From: Enterobacteriaceae bacterium
GTDB lineage: Bacteria > Pseudomonadota > Gammaproteobacteria > Enterobacterales > Enterobacteriaceae
Direction of reading: 5' to 3'
NCBI GenBank assembly: GCA_902363335.1
Contig: CABIZV010000001.1
Span: 434,001 to 498,000, forward strand
Length of the DNA stretch: 64,000 bases
Position numbers and translations under genes: made by a program. The notes beneath the pieces were generated by a model that was not told the DNA's origin, made no database searches, and was given only the letters and a program-made list of their open reading frames with translations. How positions within the stretch are numbered: position 1 is the stretch's first letter; each line of letters starts with the position of its first letter. This document shows positions 55,413 to 64,000 of the stretch, in pieces.

Positions 55413-56336
55413 ATGAAGATGAAATGGCCGTGGCTGACGATTCTGCTGCTGCAAAGCATGACCGCGTCGGCCTATGAATGTGCGTCGATTGACTGGCAAG
55501 GTGGAAATGCCGATATCACCGTTAATATTAGCTCAGACGTCAGCACTGGGAAAAATAGAATTGTCGATCTGGCTCCGCAAATTACCTGTAAAAATACGGC
55601 GGGGCAGGGCGGATGGATAGATACCATGTGGCTGGCGAACGATGGGGTAAAGCTGAATAGCAGTATCTTTAAAAACCTTAAATATGGTGTGACGATTTCG
55701 GGCACTGATCATCTTGCGCCGGTATCTGAGACGAAGATTTTTGATTTAGACAACGGTGAATCACGTCAATTACCGGTGGTGCTTTATTTTGAATTGACCT
55801 CATTAGGGGAAGAAATTCATATCAAAGCGGGTGATAATCTTGGCAGCATACGATTCGTACAAACGAATAACCACGGTGATCGACGCGACTATACGTGGAC
55901 GTTCTTTGCGGCAAATGACGCGGATATTAATACCTCTACTTGTAGTGTATTATCAGGCTCAACCTTCAATGTGAATTTGGGGCAGATAGAGCGCGGGGAT
56001 ATTGTCTCCGGTGGCACATCATCGCAAACGATAATTAAGGATTTCAATATTATTTGCGATGCTGCACATGCGGTAGATTTCGATGTCAAAATGAGTCTGG
56101 TATCGCCATCATGGAATAATAAGGCGATTAAAACCAGCAATGATAATCTGGGCGTAGAAATGCTCTGGAATGGCCAGACAGTCAGCAACGGCGCCAGCCA
56201 GAGGCTAAGTGTGGCCAACGGTAGCGCTACCGTACCATTAAGTTTTACTCCCGTTAAACCGGCCTCATTAAGTTTTGAGGATGTTTCAACGGGGGCATTT
56301 ACTGCCTCAGCTACTTTAATTTTAACGCAGTACTAA
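55413..56336 (+). CDS. Two-domain fimbrial tip adhesin (MrpH-position)
   Basis: 307 residues. Signal peptide (MKMKWPWLTILLLQSMTASA), N-terminal receptor-binding-type domain with Cys pairs (ECASIDWQGG, ITCKNTAG), then a C-terminal pilin domain from about residue 172 (TSTCSVLSGSTFNVNLGQIE, IICDAAHAVD) ending ASATLILTQY. It is last of the structural genes, as the adhesin is in mrp-type operons. Receptor unknown. Confidence 0.82.
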   Translation: MKMKWPWLTILLLQSMTASAYECASIDWQGGNADITVNISSDVSTGKNRIVDLAPQITCKNTAGQGGWIDTMWLANDGVKLNSSIFKNLKYGVTISGTDHLAPVSETKIFDLDNGESRQLPVVLYFELTSLGEEIHIKAGDNLGSIRFVQTNNHGDRRDYTWTFFAANDADINTSTCSVLSGSTFNVNLGQIERGDIVSGGTSSQTIIKDFNIICDAAHAVDFDVKMSLVSPSWNNKAIKTSNDNLGVEMLWNGQTVSNGASQRLSVANGSATVPLSFTPVKPASLSFEDVSTGAFTASATLILTQY

Positions 56337-56412
56337 TAGAGTGAATGGCGTTTTTTGATAGAGAGTGTTCATTGCTCTATGCTAAATTATGAGCAAGGAT
56401 TGAGTAGGAAGA

Positions 56413-56432
56413 GTGATAACTTTTGTTATCAC
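56413..56432. promoter_or_regulatory. Perfect dyad upstream of LuxR-type gene
   Basis: GTGATAAC-TTTT-GTTATCAC, 8-bp perfect arms with 4-base loop; no T-run follows. A second partial dyad AGTG-GTAAT-CACT at 56448-56460 lies 16 bp away. These may be operator sites for the regulator or end-of-operon structures. Confidence 0.45.
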
Positions 56433-56517
56433 AGTACCTCCAGAAAGTGGTAATCACTCATGTAGCGTGGGAAATTGCTTTTGAACGGACAAGGATGTCG
56501 ACTTTTTGTATTCAAAA

Positions 56518-57084
56518 ATGGATGGGTGTGTGAAGATTATTTCTAAGGATAATTACTTTATCTCTGCGATGGAATCCATTACTAAGCAGATGCCTATTAT
56601 TAATGCTGATGATCTTATCGTTTTTGATGCTGGGCAGCATTATGTTTATATCTTTTACGCCAGTGATTTACAAAAGTACAGGATATCAGATCCCTATCGT
56701 GCCATGTTGTACTGTTGTGATTATCGTATTGCGCGTGATGCACCCATAAATGAATATATTAAATGCCTGTCAACCCAACGTATCAATAAGACATTAAGCC
56801 TGCGTTTAAGCCCTAAAGATGAATGGGTAATTAAGATTATGTTTGGCGAACCGAATGAAGACGAATTGAAAGCGCTGATGTGTATTAACAGAAAAACGTT
56901 CAGTGCGCATAAGGTTAATGCTTTACGTAAGCTTGGGGCCAGGAATATTAATTTACTTCATTCGCTGATACGGGCATGGAAAGAGTACTGGCCTTGCATT
57001 CGTCCAGAGTTTAAGCCTGAGACTAAATATACATATTCTCAAACCAGGCGCAGAGACTCTGTTTCGCGGTTATCGGGGGTATAA
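56518..57084 (+). CDS. LuxR-type HTH regulator of the second fimbrial operon
   Basis: About 188 residues from 56518. The C-terminal HTH (about 120-165) has LSLRLSPKDEWVIKIMFGEP, ALMCINRKTFSAHKVNALRK, typical of GerE-like domains used by fimbrial regulators. The N-terminal domain is uncharacterised (DLIVFDAGQHYVYIFYASDL). The true start is unsure: GTG 56530 (VKIISKDNYF) overlaps the stop of a 12-codon leader frame starting at ATG 56495 that has AAGG next to it. Position matches mrpJ at the end of mrp, though MrpJ is a different HTH family. Confidence 0.78.
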   Translation: MDGCVKIISKDNYFISAMESITKQMPIINADDLIVFDAGQHYVYIFYASDLQKYRISDPYRAMLYCCDYRIARDAPINEYIKCLSTQRINKTLSLRLSPKDEWVIKIMFGEPNEDELKALMCINRKTFSAHKVNALRKLGARNINLLHSLIRAWKEYWPCIRPEFKPETKYTYSQTRRRDSVSRLSGV

Positions 57085-57112
57085 AAAATCCACGCATTAG
57101 CGTGGATTTTTT
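57083..57112. terminator. Bidirectional intrinsic terminator between LuxR gene and ychF
   Basis: AAAAAATCCACGC-ATTA-GCGTGGATTTTTT, 13-bp perfect arms with A and T runs on both sides, ending both the LuxR-type gene and convergent ychF. The stem repeats the one at 14764-14791. A further stem (CATGAGATT-N6-AATCTCATG, 57118-57141) follows on the ychF side. Confidence 0.9.
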
Positions 57113-57154
57113 GTTTTCATGAGATTGCGTGAAATCTCATGAGAGAACGGATAT

Positions 57155-58249
57155 TTAGACGTTGAAAAGGAAGTTCATAATGTCGCCATCTTTAACGACA
57201 TAATCTTTTCCTTCCGCACGCATTTTGCCGGCTTCTTTCGCGCCTTGCTCACCTTTATAAGTAATAAAGTCTTCAAACGCGATGGTCTGAGCACGGATAA
57301 AGCCTTTTTCGAAGTCAGTGTGGATTTTACCGGCTGCCTGTGGTGCGGTCGCGCCAACAGGAATAGTCCATGCACGGACTTCTTTCACGCCAGCGGTGAA
57401 GTAAGTTTGCAGGTTCAGCAGCTCATAACCGGCGCGGATAACGCGGTTCAGGCCCGGTTCTTCAAGACCCAGCTCAGCCATAAATTCGTCGCGGTCGGCA
57501 TCGTCGAGTTCGGCGATATCAGATTCCACAGCGGCGCAAACGGCTACCACTACAGAACCTTCTTTAGCTGCGATTTCACGCACTTTGTCGAGATAAGGGT
57601 TATTTTCGAAACCGTCTTCGTTGACGTTGGCGATATACATGGTCGGCTTCAGCGTCAGGAAGCTCAGGTATTTGATGGCGGCTTTGTCTTCATCGGTCAA
57701 CGTGGTTAAAGAACGCAGCATCCCGGCGTTTTCTAAGTGTGGCAGGCATTTTTCCAGCGCGGTCAGCTCAGCTTTAGCGTCTTTGTCACCGCCTTTGGCT
57801 TTCTTCTGTACGCGGTGGATAGCACGTTCGCAGGTATCAAGGTCTGACAGCGCCAGCTCGGTATTGATAACCTCGATATCGTCAGCCGGATCCACTTTGT
57901 TATTCACGTGGATAATGTTGTCGTTTTCAAAGCAGCGAACAACGTGGCCGATCGCTTCGGTCTCACGGATGTTGGTCAGGAACTGGTTACCCAGGCCTTC
58001 ACCTTTCGATGCGCCTTTTACTAGGCCCGCGATATCAACGAATTCCATGGTGGTTGGCAGGATACGCTGTGGTTTAACGATTTCAGCCAGCTGATCCAGA
58101 CGCGGATCCGGCATCGGGACAACACCCGTGTTCGGCTCGATAGTACAGAACGGGAAGTTTGCCGCTTCAATACCCGCTTTGGTGAGCGCGTTGAACAGGG
58201 TGGATTTGCCTACGTTTGGCAAACCAACGATACCGCATTTGAATCCCAT
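57155..58249 (-). CDS. ychF: YchF redox-responsive ATPase of the Obg family
   Basis: 364 residues (E. coli 363). G1 motif [16 protein letters not shown]3 in [16 protein letters not shown], the NVNE motif in place of NKxD that gives ATP preference, and the C-terminal TGS domain ([22 protein letters not shown]-type end). Ribosome-associated, negative factor in oxidative stress. Marks the chromosomal backbone right of the island. Confidence 0.97.
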   Translation of the reverse strand: MGFKCGIVGLPNVGKSTLFNALTKAGIEAANFPFCTIEPNTGVVPMPDPRLDQLAEIVKPQRILPTTMEFVDIAGLVKGASKGEGLGNQFLTNIRETEAIGHVVRCFENDNIIHVNNKVDPADDIEVINTELALSDLDTCERAIHRVQKKAKGGDKDAKAELTALEKCLPHLENAGMLRSLTTLTDEDKAAIKYLSFLTLKPTMYIANVNEDGFENNPYLDKVREIAAKEGSVVVAVCAAVESDIAELDDADRDEFMAELGLEEPGLNRVIRAGYELLNLQTYFTAGVKEVRAWTIPVGATAPQAAGKIHTDFEKGFIRAQTIAFEDFITYKGEQGAKEAGKMRAEGKDYVVKDGDIMNFLFNV

Positions 58250-58407
58250 GTTTAAATCACCTTAATCTTTTGATTTTCAACCTGTTATATAAAACAGATT
58301 GTAGAAAAGTAAATAACTTTGCCTATTATACACGTGATACGGAAAAATTACCGTATGCACGTCATCCTTCCCGCTTAAACAGGGTAGGCTAACGGATACC
58401 TGAGCAC

Positions 58408-58992
58408 TTATTGCGCTTTAAAGGCGTGTAGACGGTTAGTCGCTTTGGTTAGGCCGTCTTTTAGCCAGACCTCGGTACAGCGCGCCGCTTCGTCTACCGC
58501 ATCATCAATGAGCTTCTGCTCAGCCGACTGGGGTTTGCCTAATACAAAACCGACAACCTTGCTTTTATCGCCCGGATGACCGATTCCAATACGTAAGCGA
58601 TGAAAATTGGGGTTATTGCCCAATTTACTGATGATATCTTTTAACCCGTTGTGGCCACCATGACCGCCGCCGAGTTTAAATTTAGCTACCCCTGGCGGCA
58701 GGTCGAGTTCATCGTGAGCCACCAGAATTTCATCTGGATTAATACGATAGAAGGTTGCCAGCGCCGCAACGGCTTTACCGCTGAGGTTCATAAAGGTGGT
58801 TGGCACCAGTAGACGAATATCTTCTCCTGCAAGATTGATGCGGGAGGTGTAGCCAAAAAATTTGCTCTCTTCACGCAAAGGCGCGCGAAAACGTTCTGCC
58901 AGCAAATCGACATACCAGGCGCCAGCGTTATGACGCGTGCCCGCGTACTCTGCGCCGGGATTCGCCAGGCCGACAATCAGTTTAATCGTCAC
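58408..58992 (-). CDS. pth: Peptidyl-tRNA hydrolase, GTG start
   Basis: 194 residues, same as E. coli. Catalytic His in [45 protein letters not shown]. Recycles peptidyl-tRNA from stalled translation. The start codon is GTG (VTIKLIVGL), as only this gives the family N-terminus. Transcribed with ychF (158 bp apart). Confidence 0.97.
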   Translation of the reverse strand: MTIKLIVGLANPGAEYAGTRHNAGAWYVDLLAERFRAPLREESKFFGYTSRINLAGEDIRLLVPTTFMNLSGKAVAALATFYRINPDEILVAHDELDLPPGVAKFKLGGGHGGHNGLKDIISKLGNNPNFHRLRIGIGHPGDKSKVVGFVLGKPQSAEQKLIDDAVDEAARCTEVWLKDGLTKATNRLHAFKAQ

Positions 58993-59167
58993 GTATTTAT
59001 TCCTGAGTGGTCAATCTTAACGGCGGCTAGTTTACGTCGTGATGACGCCGTTGACAAAAATAAGCGCCGAAAGCGGTGAAAACTAAATAGTTCAACAGCG
59101 ATATAATGTCGATTTAATGTATTTCAGTAACTTAAATGTAAAGTTTTGTTCACCATAAGTGTCCATT

Positions 59168-59183
59168 TGTGATCGCTCACGCA
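59168..59183 (+). promoter_or_regulatory. Candidate CRP site of ychH promoter
   Basis: TGTGA-N6-ACGCA with a perfect left half. A TATACT -10 at 59205-59210 puts its centre near -41.5 from an expected start around 59217, the class II position. E. coli ychH is described as CRP-dependent, which supports it; the right half is weak. Confidence 0.45.
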
Positions 59184-59301
59184 ATTATACCTGTCGGTGT
59201 TGTCTATACTTTACACATAAGGAATAGGGATATACTCATTGTCTTTCAAGTGCCAGAGAGTCGATATCCCGAAACCCAAGCCAATCTACGGAGGTGACAC
59301 T

Positions 59302-59580
59302 ATGAAACGCAAAAACGCTTCGTTACTCGGTAATGTGCTCATGGGATTAGGTCTGGCCGTTATGGTCCTCGGCGTTGGTTACTCAATTTTAAACCAGTTG
59401 CCGCAGCTTAATCTGCCGCAGTTCTTTGCTCATGGTGCCATTCTCAGCATTTTTGTCGGTGCTGTTCTCTGGTTAACCGGCGCGCGCGTAGGCGGACGTG
59501 AGCAGGTTTGTGACAGATACTGGTGGGTTCGCCACTATGACAAACGCTGCCGTCGCAACGGTAATCACAATCATAGTTAA
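59302..59580 (+). CDS. ychH: YchH stress-induced membrane protein
   Basis: 92 residues, same as E. coli. MKRKNASLLGNVLMGLGL, two hydrophobic segments, and CDRYWWVRHYDKRCRR near the end. GGAGGT eight bases before ATG 59302. Small inner-membrane protein involved in stress and biofilm. Confidence 0.95.
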   Translation: MKRKNASLLGNVLMGLGLAVMVLGVGYSILNQLPQLNLPQFFAHGAILSIFVGAVLWLTGARVGGREQVCDRYWWVRHYDKRCRRNGNHNHS

Positions 59581-59614
59581 GCCGCACCACGCTTTCATCT
59601 TGGTACACAAAGAA

Positions 59615-59650
59615 CAAAGCCCTGGCCAATAAGACCAGGGCTTTGTTTTT
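59615..59650. terminator. Intrinsic terminator between ychH and aspartokinase gene
   Basis: CAAAGCCCTGG and CCAGGGCTTTG, 11-bp perfect arms with a 9-base loop, then TTTTT. It ends ychH; the minus-strand aspartokinase stops 16 bp away and may use it too. Confidence 0.9.
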
Positions 59651-59665
59651 CTATTACTGCGCCAG

Positions 59666-61027
59666 TTATTCGAATAAACGGCGATGTAATGCACTAACCG
59701 CACTGTCTGCGACGTCGCCTGGCAGCAGGAAACAAAGATTATTGTTAGAGGCACCGTGACAGATCATGCGTACCGCCTGTTCTTCGAGACGGCTGAACAC
59801 ATCCTGACAAACACCGGCCGCGTGAGTGAGCTGGTTACCCACTAACGTTATCAGTGCCAGCCCGGTTTCCGCTTCTACGCGGCAATGTGACGAGAGTGCG
59901 GTAAATAACGCGCTTGTCAGCGCTCCCTCATCACCGGAGGTGGCATGCGTGGAGTCGAGCGCCAGCGCAACGCTGTTTTCTGAGGTAGTTATCAGATCAA
60001 CGGCAACCGCATGCTGCGCCAGAATGGCAAATATCTGCGCCAGAAAACGGTGGGTTGGCTGGGCGTCCAGGCTGTGCAAACGCAGCAGCGTCTGCTTACG
60101 ACGCACCGCAACTGCACGGTAACGCGGAGGGTTTTCCGTTGTGCAGCACACAAGCGTTCCCCCGGCGGTGGTATCTTTGCTGGAGCCGACAAAAACTGGA
60201 ATATTTTTGCGCATGGCAGGCAGCAGGGTCGCCGGGTGGAGCACTTTTGCCCCGTAGGCGGCCATATCGCTGGCTTCAGAGAATGAGATGCTGTCGATGC
60301 GTTTGGCGGTAGGGGTGATGCGCGGATCGGTCGTGTAGATCCCCGCAACATCGGTCCAGATATCCACACGCGCCGCGTGAAGGGCTTCACCCAGCAATGA
60401 GGCGGTGTAATCGCTGCCGCCGCGTCCAAGCGTTGTGGTATGACCGGCATTATCCCGACCAATAAAGCCCTGGGTTACCATGACCGCTTGTTCAATCCGT
60501 GGACGAAGATGCAGTTCGGCTAACTCCGCCAGCGCGTTGACATCGGGTTCTGCGCAGCCGTAATTCGCATCGGTTCGCATCACGCTTCGTGCATCAAACC
60601 AACTGGCCTCAACCTGACGCTCACGCAAAACCTCGGTGAACAGCAGGCTGGACATTAATTCTCCATGACTCACCAATTCATCGCTTAACGCGGTAGAGGG
60701 AGAGGTCATTGCGCTTTTAGCCAGTTGACCAATATTATCGAGGAGATTATCAATCTCCGCGCGAATAACGGATGGCTGCTTTAAACGAGAAATAATGTTG
60801 TACTGGATGGTGCGTAAAGTCTCAAGCTTGTCTAATTGTTGAGGAGTTTCCAGACCTTCTGAAAGTTCAACCAGCAAGTTTGTAACGCCTGCAGATGCAG
60901 ACAAAACGACTAAACGAACGTTGGGATCAGCAAGAACAATGCTGGCGCTACGGTTCATCGCATCAAAATCAGCGACGCTTGTGCCGCCAAATTTGGCAAC
61001 GATGAATTGTGGATAAATGCGAGTCAT
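59666..61027 (-). CDS. lysC: LysC-type aspartokinase, probably dedicated to diaminopropane synthesis
   Basis: 453 residues (E. coli LysC 449). Aspartate kinase makes aspartyl phosphate, the first step to aspartate semialdehyde. KFGGTSVADFDAMNRSA, GELMSSLLFTEVLRER, TLGRGGSDYTASLL and two C-terminal ACT domains (VDLITTSENSVALALDS, CHGASNNNLCFLLP). By eye only about two-thirds identical to E. coli LysC, whereas ychF and pth are far closer, so it is more likely a paralog than the ortholog. Positions equivalent to E. coli Met318, Gly323, Ser338 and Thr352 are Ala, Arg, Ala and Ala; the E. coli mutations there relieve lysine inhibition. It is divergent from dat-ddc, whose substrate it would supply. 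Confidence 0.9.
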   Translation of the reverse strand: MTRIYPQFIVAKFGGTSVADFDAMNRSASIVLADPNVRLVVLSASAGVTNLLVELSEGLETPQQLDKLETLRTIQYNIISRLKQPSVIRAEIDNLLDNIGQLAKSAMTSPSTALSDELVSHGELMSSLLFTEVLRERQVEASWFDARSVMRTDANYGCAEPDVNALAELAELHLRPRIEQAVMVTQGFIGRDNAGHTTTLGRGGSDYTASLLGEALHAARVDIWTDVAGIYTTDPRITPTAKRIDSISFSEASDMAAYGAKVLHPATLLPAMRKNIPVFVGSSKDTTAGGTLVCCTTENPPRYRAVAVRRKQTLLRLHSLDAQPTHRFLAQIFAILAQHAVAVDLITTSENSVALALDSTHATSGDEGALTSALFTALSSHCRVEAETGLALITLVGNQLTHAAGVCQDVFSRLEEQAVRMICHGASNNNLCFLLPGDVADSAVSALHRRLFE

Positions 61028-61240
61028 AACAATCTCATATCAGGGCGCCATCACATGATGGCTAGAAAATTTTCATTCTCGGCATAAGGGAAGAGTCTTC
61101 GCCTTACGAAACATCCGCCCGCGGACATTTCTGATGACAACCCAGGAATCAATCCTGTTGTCGATAACGTGTTTTGCCTGCCAATCGTTACCGGTAATGC
61201 ATTTGTGCTCTTTATTTACAGTCGGTGTAAATAAGCGCGC
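61028..61240 (-). promoter_or_regulatory. Structured leader of aspartokinase gene, lysC-leader-like
   Basis: Read on the minus strand, the leader contains CTGGGTTGTCATCAGAA and CTCTTCCCTTATGCC followed by TGAAAAT, stretches that resemble what I remember of the E. coli lysC leader downstream of its lysine riboswitch. A stem TAAGG-C-GAAG-ACT-CTTC-CCTTA (61085-61106) and a dyad GCCATCA-N2-TGATGGC (61047-61062) lie close to the start. I do not see the full lysine aptamer core, so it may be a shortened relic. Confidence 0.4.
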
Positions 61241-61639
61241 CATACTAAGTGATTTATTCTTATGAATCGACTGTTTTATTTTATTTATCGGCAAACAGTG
61301 AATGATCGTCCTTTAAACGAAAGTATACCGTGTTATTAACGGTAAAAACGTGTAAATAAATAATAAAACCCTGAAAATCTGATGGACTTCATTACATTGT
61401 TGCTCGTGTATCTAAGTGTGGATTTTAGCGATAAAAGGTAACAAAAGCGAAGTGGTTGGCTCAGTTTGATGCGTTGTTAGTGATTGATATAAAACGGGTT
61501 AATGTGTTTTTTTAATTGACTAAAAATAAATGATTGAGCCCTTCGCTAAAACAACATATATTAGCCGCGCTTTTTTATAGGTAATCCTTAAACCCTTTAT
61601 TCAATCAGGCGTTAAACTACACCTGGTTGTAGGAGTGAT
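61241..61639. other. Divergent promoter region between aspartokinase and dat
   Basis: About 400 bp without a gene. It contains the aspartokinase promoter (minus) and the dat promoter described separately. No other element recognised. Confidence 0.5.
61534..61562 (+). promoter_or_regulatory. Sigma-70 promoter of dat-ddc
   Basis: TTGAGC (61534-61539), 17-bp spacer, TATATT (61557-61562); start expected near 61569, giving a leader of about 71 nt to dat. Confidence 0.6.
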
Positions 61640-63025
61640 ATGATGACGGATAAAGTCCGTATTGATACTTTACGTGCTAATTCATTAACACAAACCAATG
61701 ATACCTTTTTAGCAAGACAAGCCGAGTTTGAATCTAACGTCAGGAGCTATCCGCGTAAACTGCCATTGGCTATCGCCAAAGCGCAGGGCGTCTGGATAAC
61801 TGATGTAGAAAATAATCAATATCTTGATTGTCTGGCAGGTGCTGGAACCCTGGCGCTTGGTCATAATCATCCCGATGTGCTTCAAAGTATTCAAAGTGTC
61901 ATCACCAGCGGCTTACCGTTACATACGCTCGATTTGACTACACCTTTAAAAGATGAATTTTCATCTTATTTGCTCTCCCTGTTACCAGGCGAAGGCAAAG
62001 AGTATTGCCTGCAATTTACCGGCCCATCCGGCGCCGATGCGGTGGAAGCTGCGCTGAAGCTGGCGAAAAAAGTGACCGGCCGTTCCAGCGTGATTAGCTT
62101 CTCCGGCGGCTATCATGGGATGACCCACGGTGCCTTGTCCGTAACCGGTAACCTGTCGCCAAAAGAAGCGGTCAGCAACATGATGGCCGAAGTGCAGTTC
62201 ATGCCGTATCCGCACCAGTACCGTTGCCCACTGGGTATCGGCGGCGAAGCGGGCGTGAAGGCGTTGTCCTACTACTTCGAAAACCTGATTAACGACGTTG
62301 AAAGCGGCGTGCGTAAACCTGCGGCGGTGATCCTTGAAGCCGTTCAGGGCGAGGGCGGCGTTAACCCGGCTCCGGTTGAGTGGTTGCAGCGTATTCGTAA
62401 AGTCACCCAGGAACACGGCATTCTGCTTATCATTGATGAAGTACAGGCTGGTTTCGCCCGTACCGGTAAGCTGTTTGCCTTCGAACACGCGGGTATCGAG
62501 CCGGACATCATCGTGATGTCTAAAGCTGTCGGTGGTGGTCTGCCGCTGGCCGTGCTGGGTATCAAAAAGCAGTTCGACGCATGGTCTCCAGGACACCACA
62601 CCGGGACTTTCCGCGGCAACCAGTTGGCGATGGCCACCGGTCTGACGACGCTGAAAATCCTCAAAGACGATAAGATTGCCGATAAAGTTGCCGCCCAGGG
62701 CGAGTGGCTGAAAGGGAAGCTGGCTGACCTGCAAAAACGTTATCCGGTGATTGGCCAGGTGCGTGGTTTGGGTCTGATGATCGGTCTTGAAATTGTGAAG
62801 CCGGATGAAGCTCAGGATCATATGGGTTGCTACCCGGCCGATGGAGCGCTTTCTGCACTGCTGCAGAAAAAATGCTTCGAAAATGGGCTGATTCTGGAGC
62901 GCGGCGGTCGCGACGGTTGCGTACTGCGCTTACTGCCATCGCTGCTTATCACCAATGCTGAGCTGGAAATCTTCCTCGATAAATTCGAAAACGCCTTGCT
63001 GGGCGCTGGCGTGAAGCCGGTTTAA
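61640..63025 (+). CDS. dat: L-2,4-diaminobutyrate:2-oxoglutarate aminotransferase
   Basis: 461 residues. Class III aminotransferase that makes 2,4-diaminobutyrate from aspartate semialdehyde and glutamate. PLP site: [44 protein letters not shown] and Lys295 in [17 protein letters not shown] precedes the double ATG (61640/61643). It is followed by ddc at 13 bases. Confidence 0.94.
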   Translation: MMTDKVRIDTLRANSLTQTNDTFLARQAEFESNVRSYPRKLPLAIAKAQGVWITDVENNQYLDCLAGAGTLALGHNHPDVLQSIQSVITSGLPLHTLDLTTPLKDEFSSYLLSLLPGEGKEYCLQFTGPSGADAVEAALKLAKKVTGRSSVISFSGGYHGMTHGALSVTGNLSPKEAVSNMMAEVQFMPYPHQYRCPLGIGGEAGVKALSYYFENLINDVESGVRKPAAVILEAVQGEGGVNPAPVEWLQRIRKVTQEHGILLIIDEVQAGFARTGKLFAFEHAGIEPDIIVMSKAVGGGLPLAVLGIKKQFDAWSPGHHTGTFRGNQLAMATGLTTLKILKDDKIADKVAAQGEWLKGKLADLQKRYPVIGQVRGLGLMIGLEIVKPDEAQDHMGCYPADGALSALLQKKCFENGLILERGGRDGCVLRLLPSLLITNAELEIFLDKFENALLGAGVKPV

Positions 63026-63038
63026 CGGAGTGGATCGA

Positions 63039-64000
63039 ATGTCTGATGTAAACCCGATTCTGTCCGGTTCGCCGCAAAGCATTGCTGCTTATCAGGACGC
63101 TATCGAGCAGAGTACTCAAGCCGTTGTCGAATGGTTAAAGCAGCCTGAGATGTATCAGGGCAAAACTGTTGAACAGCTGCGTTCTCGTATCAGCCTGAAT
63201 TTCACCTCCGGGGGCCTGGGCAACCAGGCCGCTATCGAGCGTGCGGTTGAGTATTTCTTAAAAGACAGCCTGTCTGTTCACCATGCCCAGTGCGTGGCGC
63301 ATTTGCACTGCCCAAGTCTGGTGATTAGCCAGGCGGCGGAAGTGCTGATTAACGCCACTAACCAGAGTATGGACTCGTGGGATCAGAGTCCTTCTGCCAC
63401 CATCATTGAGATTAAGCTCATTGAGTGGCTGCGCGAACAGGTGGGTTACGGGGCTGGCGACGCGGGCGTCTTCACCAGTGGCGGTACCCAGAGCAATCTG
63501 ATGGGGCTGATGCTGGCGCGTGATGCGTATTTCGCGCGTCTTGGGCACTCTATCCAGCAGGATGGTCTAACCGGCGATCTGAGTAAGATCAAAGTGTTCT
63601 GCTCTGAAAATGCTCACTTCTCTGTGCAAAAAAATATGGCACTGATGGGGTTGGGCTACCGTTCTGTGACGCTTGTGAAAACTGACGCTTTCTCTCGTAT
63701 GGATGTTAACGATCTGCAAGAGAAGCTGGCGCAAGCGCAAGCCAACGGTGAGCAGGTCATGGCGATTGTGGCTACCGCCGGTACAACCGATGCGGGCGCT
63801 ATCGATCCGCTGACGGAAATCGCCGCACTGGCCGCAGAGCATCAGATCTGGATGCACGTCGATGCGGCATGGGGTGGGGCGTTACTGCTGTCTGAGAAGT
63901 ATCGTCATTTCCTTAACGGGCTTGAACTGGCCGACTCCGTCACGCTGGACTTCCATAAGCAGTTCTTCCAGACCATTAGCTGCGGCGCGTTCTTGCTAAA
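63039..64000 (+). CDS. ddc: L-2,4-diaminobutyrate decarboxylase (3' end outside window)
   Basis: PLP-dependent group II decarboxylase that turns diaminobutyrate into 1,3-diaminopropane. About 320 residues are visible of a family of about 490-510. [31 protein letters not shown] and catalytic Lys307 in LDFHKQFFQ. Downstream of dat with 13-base spacing, same operon. Cut by the right window edge. Confidence 0.94.
   Translation, partial: MSDVNPILSGSPQSIAAYQDAIEQSTQAVVEWLKQPEMYQGKTVEQLRSRISLNFTSGGLGNQAAIERAVEYFLKDSLSVHHAQCVAHLHCPSLVISQAAEVLINATNQSMDSWDQSPSATIIEIKLIEWLREQVGYGAGDAGVFTSGGTQSNLMGLMLARDAYFARLGHSIQQDGLTGDLSKIKVFCSENAHFSVQKNMALMGLGYRSVTLVKTDAFSRMDVNDLQEKLAQAQANGEQVMAIVATAGTTDAGAIDPLTEIAALAAEHQIWMHVDAAWGGALLLSEKYRHFLNGLELADSVTLDFHKQFFQTISCGAFLL

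Noticed and set aside
57155..59580. tRNA gene as insertion site of the island
   Set aside because: No tRNA-like sequence was recognised at either island end; the right border is ychF and the left an EAL gene.
61073..61294. 73-codon minus-strand ORF in the aspartokinase leader
   Set aside because: No ribosome site and no homology I recognise; the region looks like structured leader RNA.
61982..62821. 279-codon minus-strand ORF within dat
   Set aside because: It is antisense to a well-supported aminotransferase gene, with no family features.

Overview
The window is chromosomal DNA of a member of the Enterobacteriaceae. The conserved housekeeping block ychF-pth-ychH (57.2-59.6 kb) reads almost like its Escherichia counterparts, and the fimbrial, LysR/AraC and type III secretion genes are of enterobacterial type. 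I cannot name the genus from sequence alone.

Layout. 0-6.5 kb: a ProX-type glycine betaine-binding protein (cut by the left edge, with no proVW beside it), a small fimbrial-like secreted protein, an NTF2-like gene broken by a nonsense codon beside a LysR regulator, an AraC regulator divergent from an MFS exporter, and an azlCD exporter pair. 6.5-14.8 kb: a chaperone-usher fimbrial operon with the stbABCDE order of Salmonella on the minus strand, preceded by a strong Fur-box match and flanked by an HTH-EAL protein. 14.8-47.9 kb: a complete SPI-1-type (Inv/Spa/Prg) type III secretion island. 48.6-57.1 kb: a second chaperone-usher operon with mrp/stf-like order (major subunit, anchor, usher, chaperone, four minor subunits, tip adhesin) and a LuxR-type regulator. 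57.1-59.7 kb: ychF, pth, ychH. 59.7-64 kb: a LysC-type aspartokinase divergent from dat and ddc, the two enzymes that make 1,3-diaminopropane from aspartate semialdehyde.

The secretion island looks intact. Every export-apparatus and base protein is present and full length (InvG, PrgH, PrgK, InvA, SpaP, SpaQ, SpaR, SpaS, InvC, SpaO, OrgA, OrgB, SpaM, SpaN, InvE), as are the needle and rod (PrgI, PrgJ), the translocators with their chaperone (SicA, SipB, SipC, SipD), InvB, IacP and IagB. Regulation inside the island is by InvF and two separate HilA-like regulators, one at each end; HilC, HilD, InvH, SicP and SptP are not in the window. In the sipA position lies a 1539-residue protein: a SipA-like N-terminus joined to about 1000 residues of Gly/Ser/Thr-rich repeats with a two-level structure (a core module of about 40 residues in linkers that vary by multiples of 12 residues). 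This is the most unusual object in the window. Several small unrecognised genes (14.9-16.1 kb, 40.8 kb, 45.3-46.1 kb) are candidates for effectors or accessory parts.

A second notable unit is the right end. The aspartokinase has diverged from E. coli LysC far more than the neighbouring housekeeping genes have. It is changed at several positions where E. coli mutations relieve lysine inhibition, and it sits beside dat-ddc, which suggests a dedicated, lysine-insensitive supply of aspartate semialdehyde for diaminopropane synthesis.

All comparisons with named families are from memory and by eye; no database search was run.
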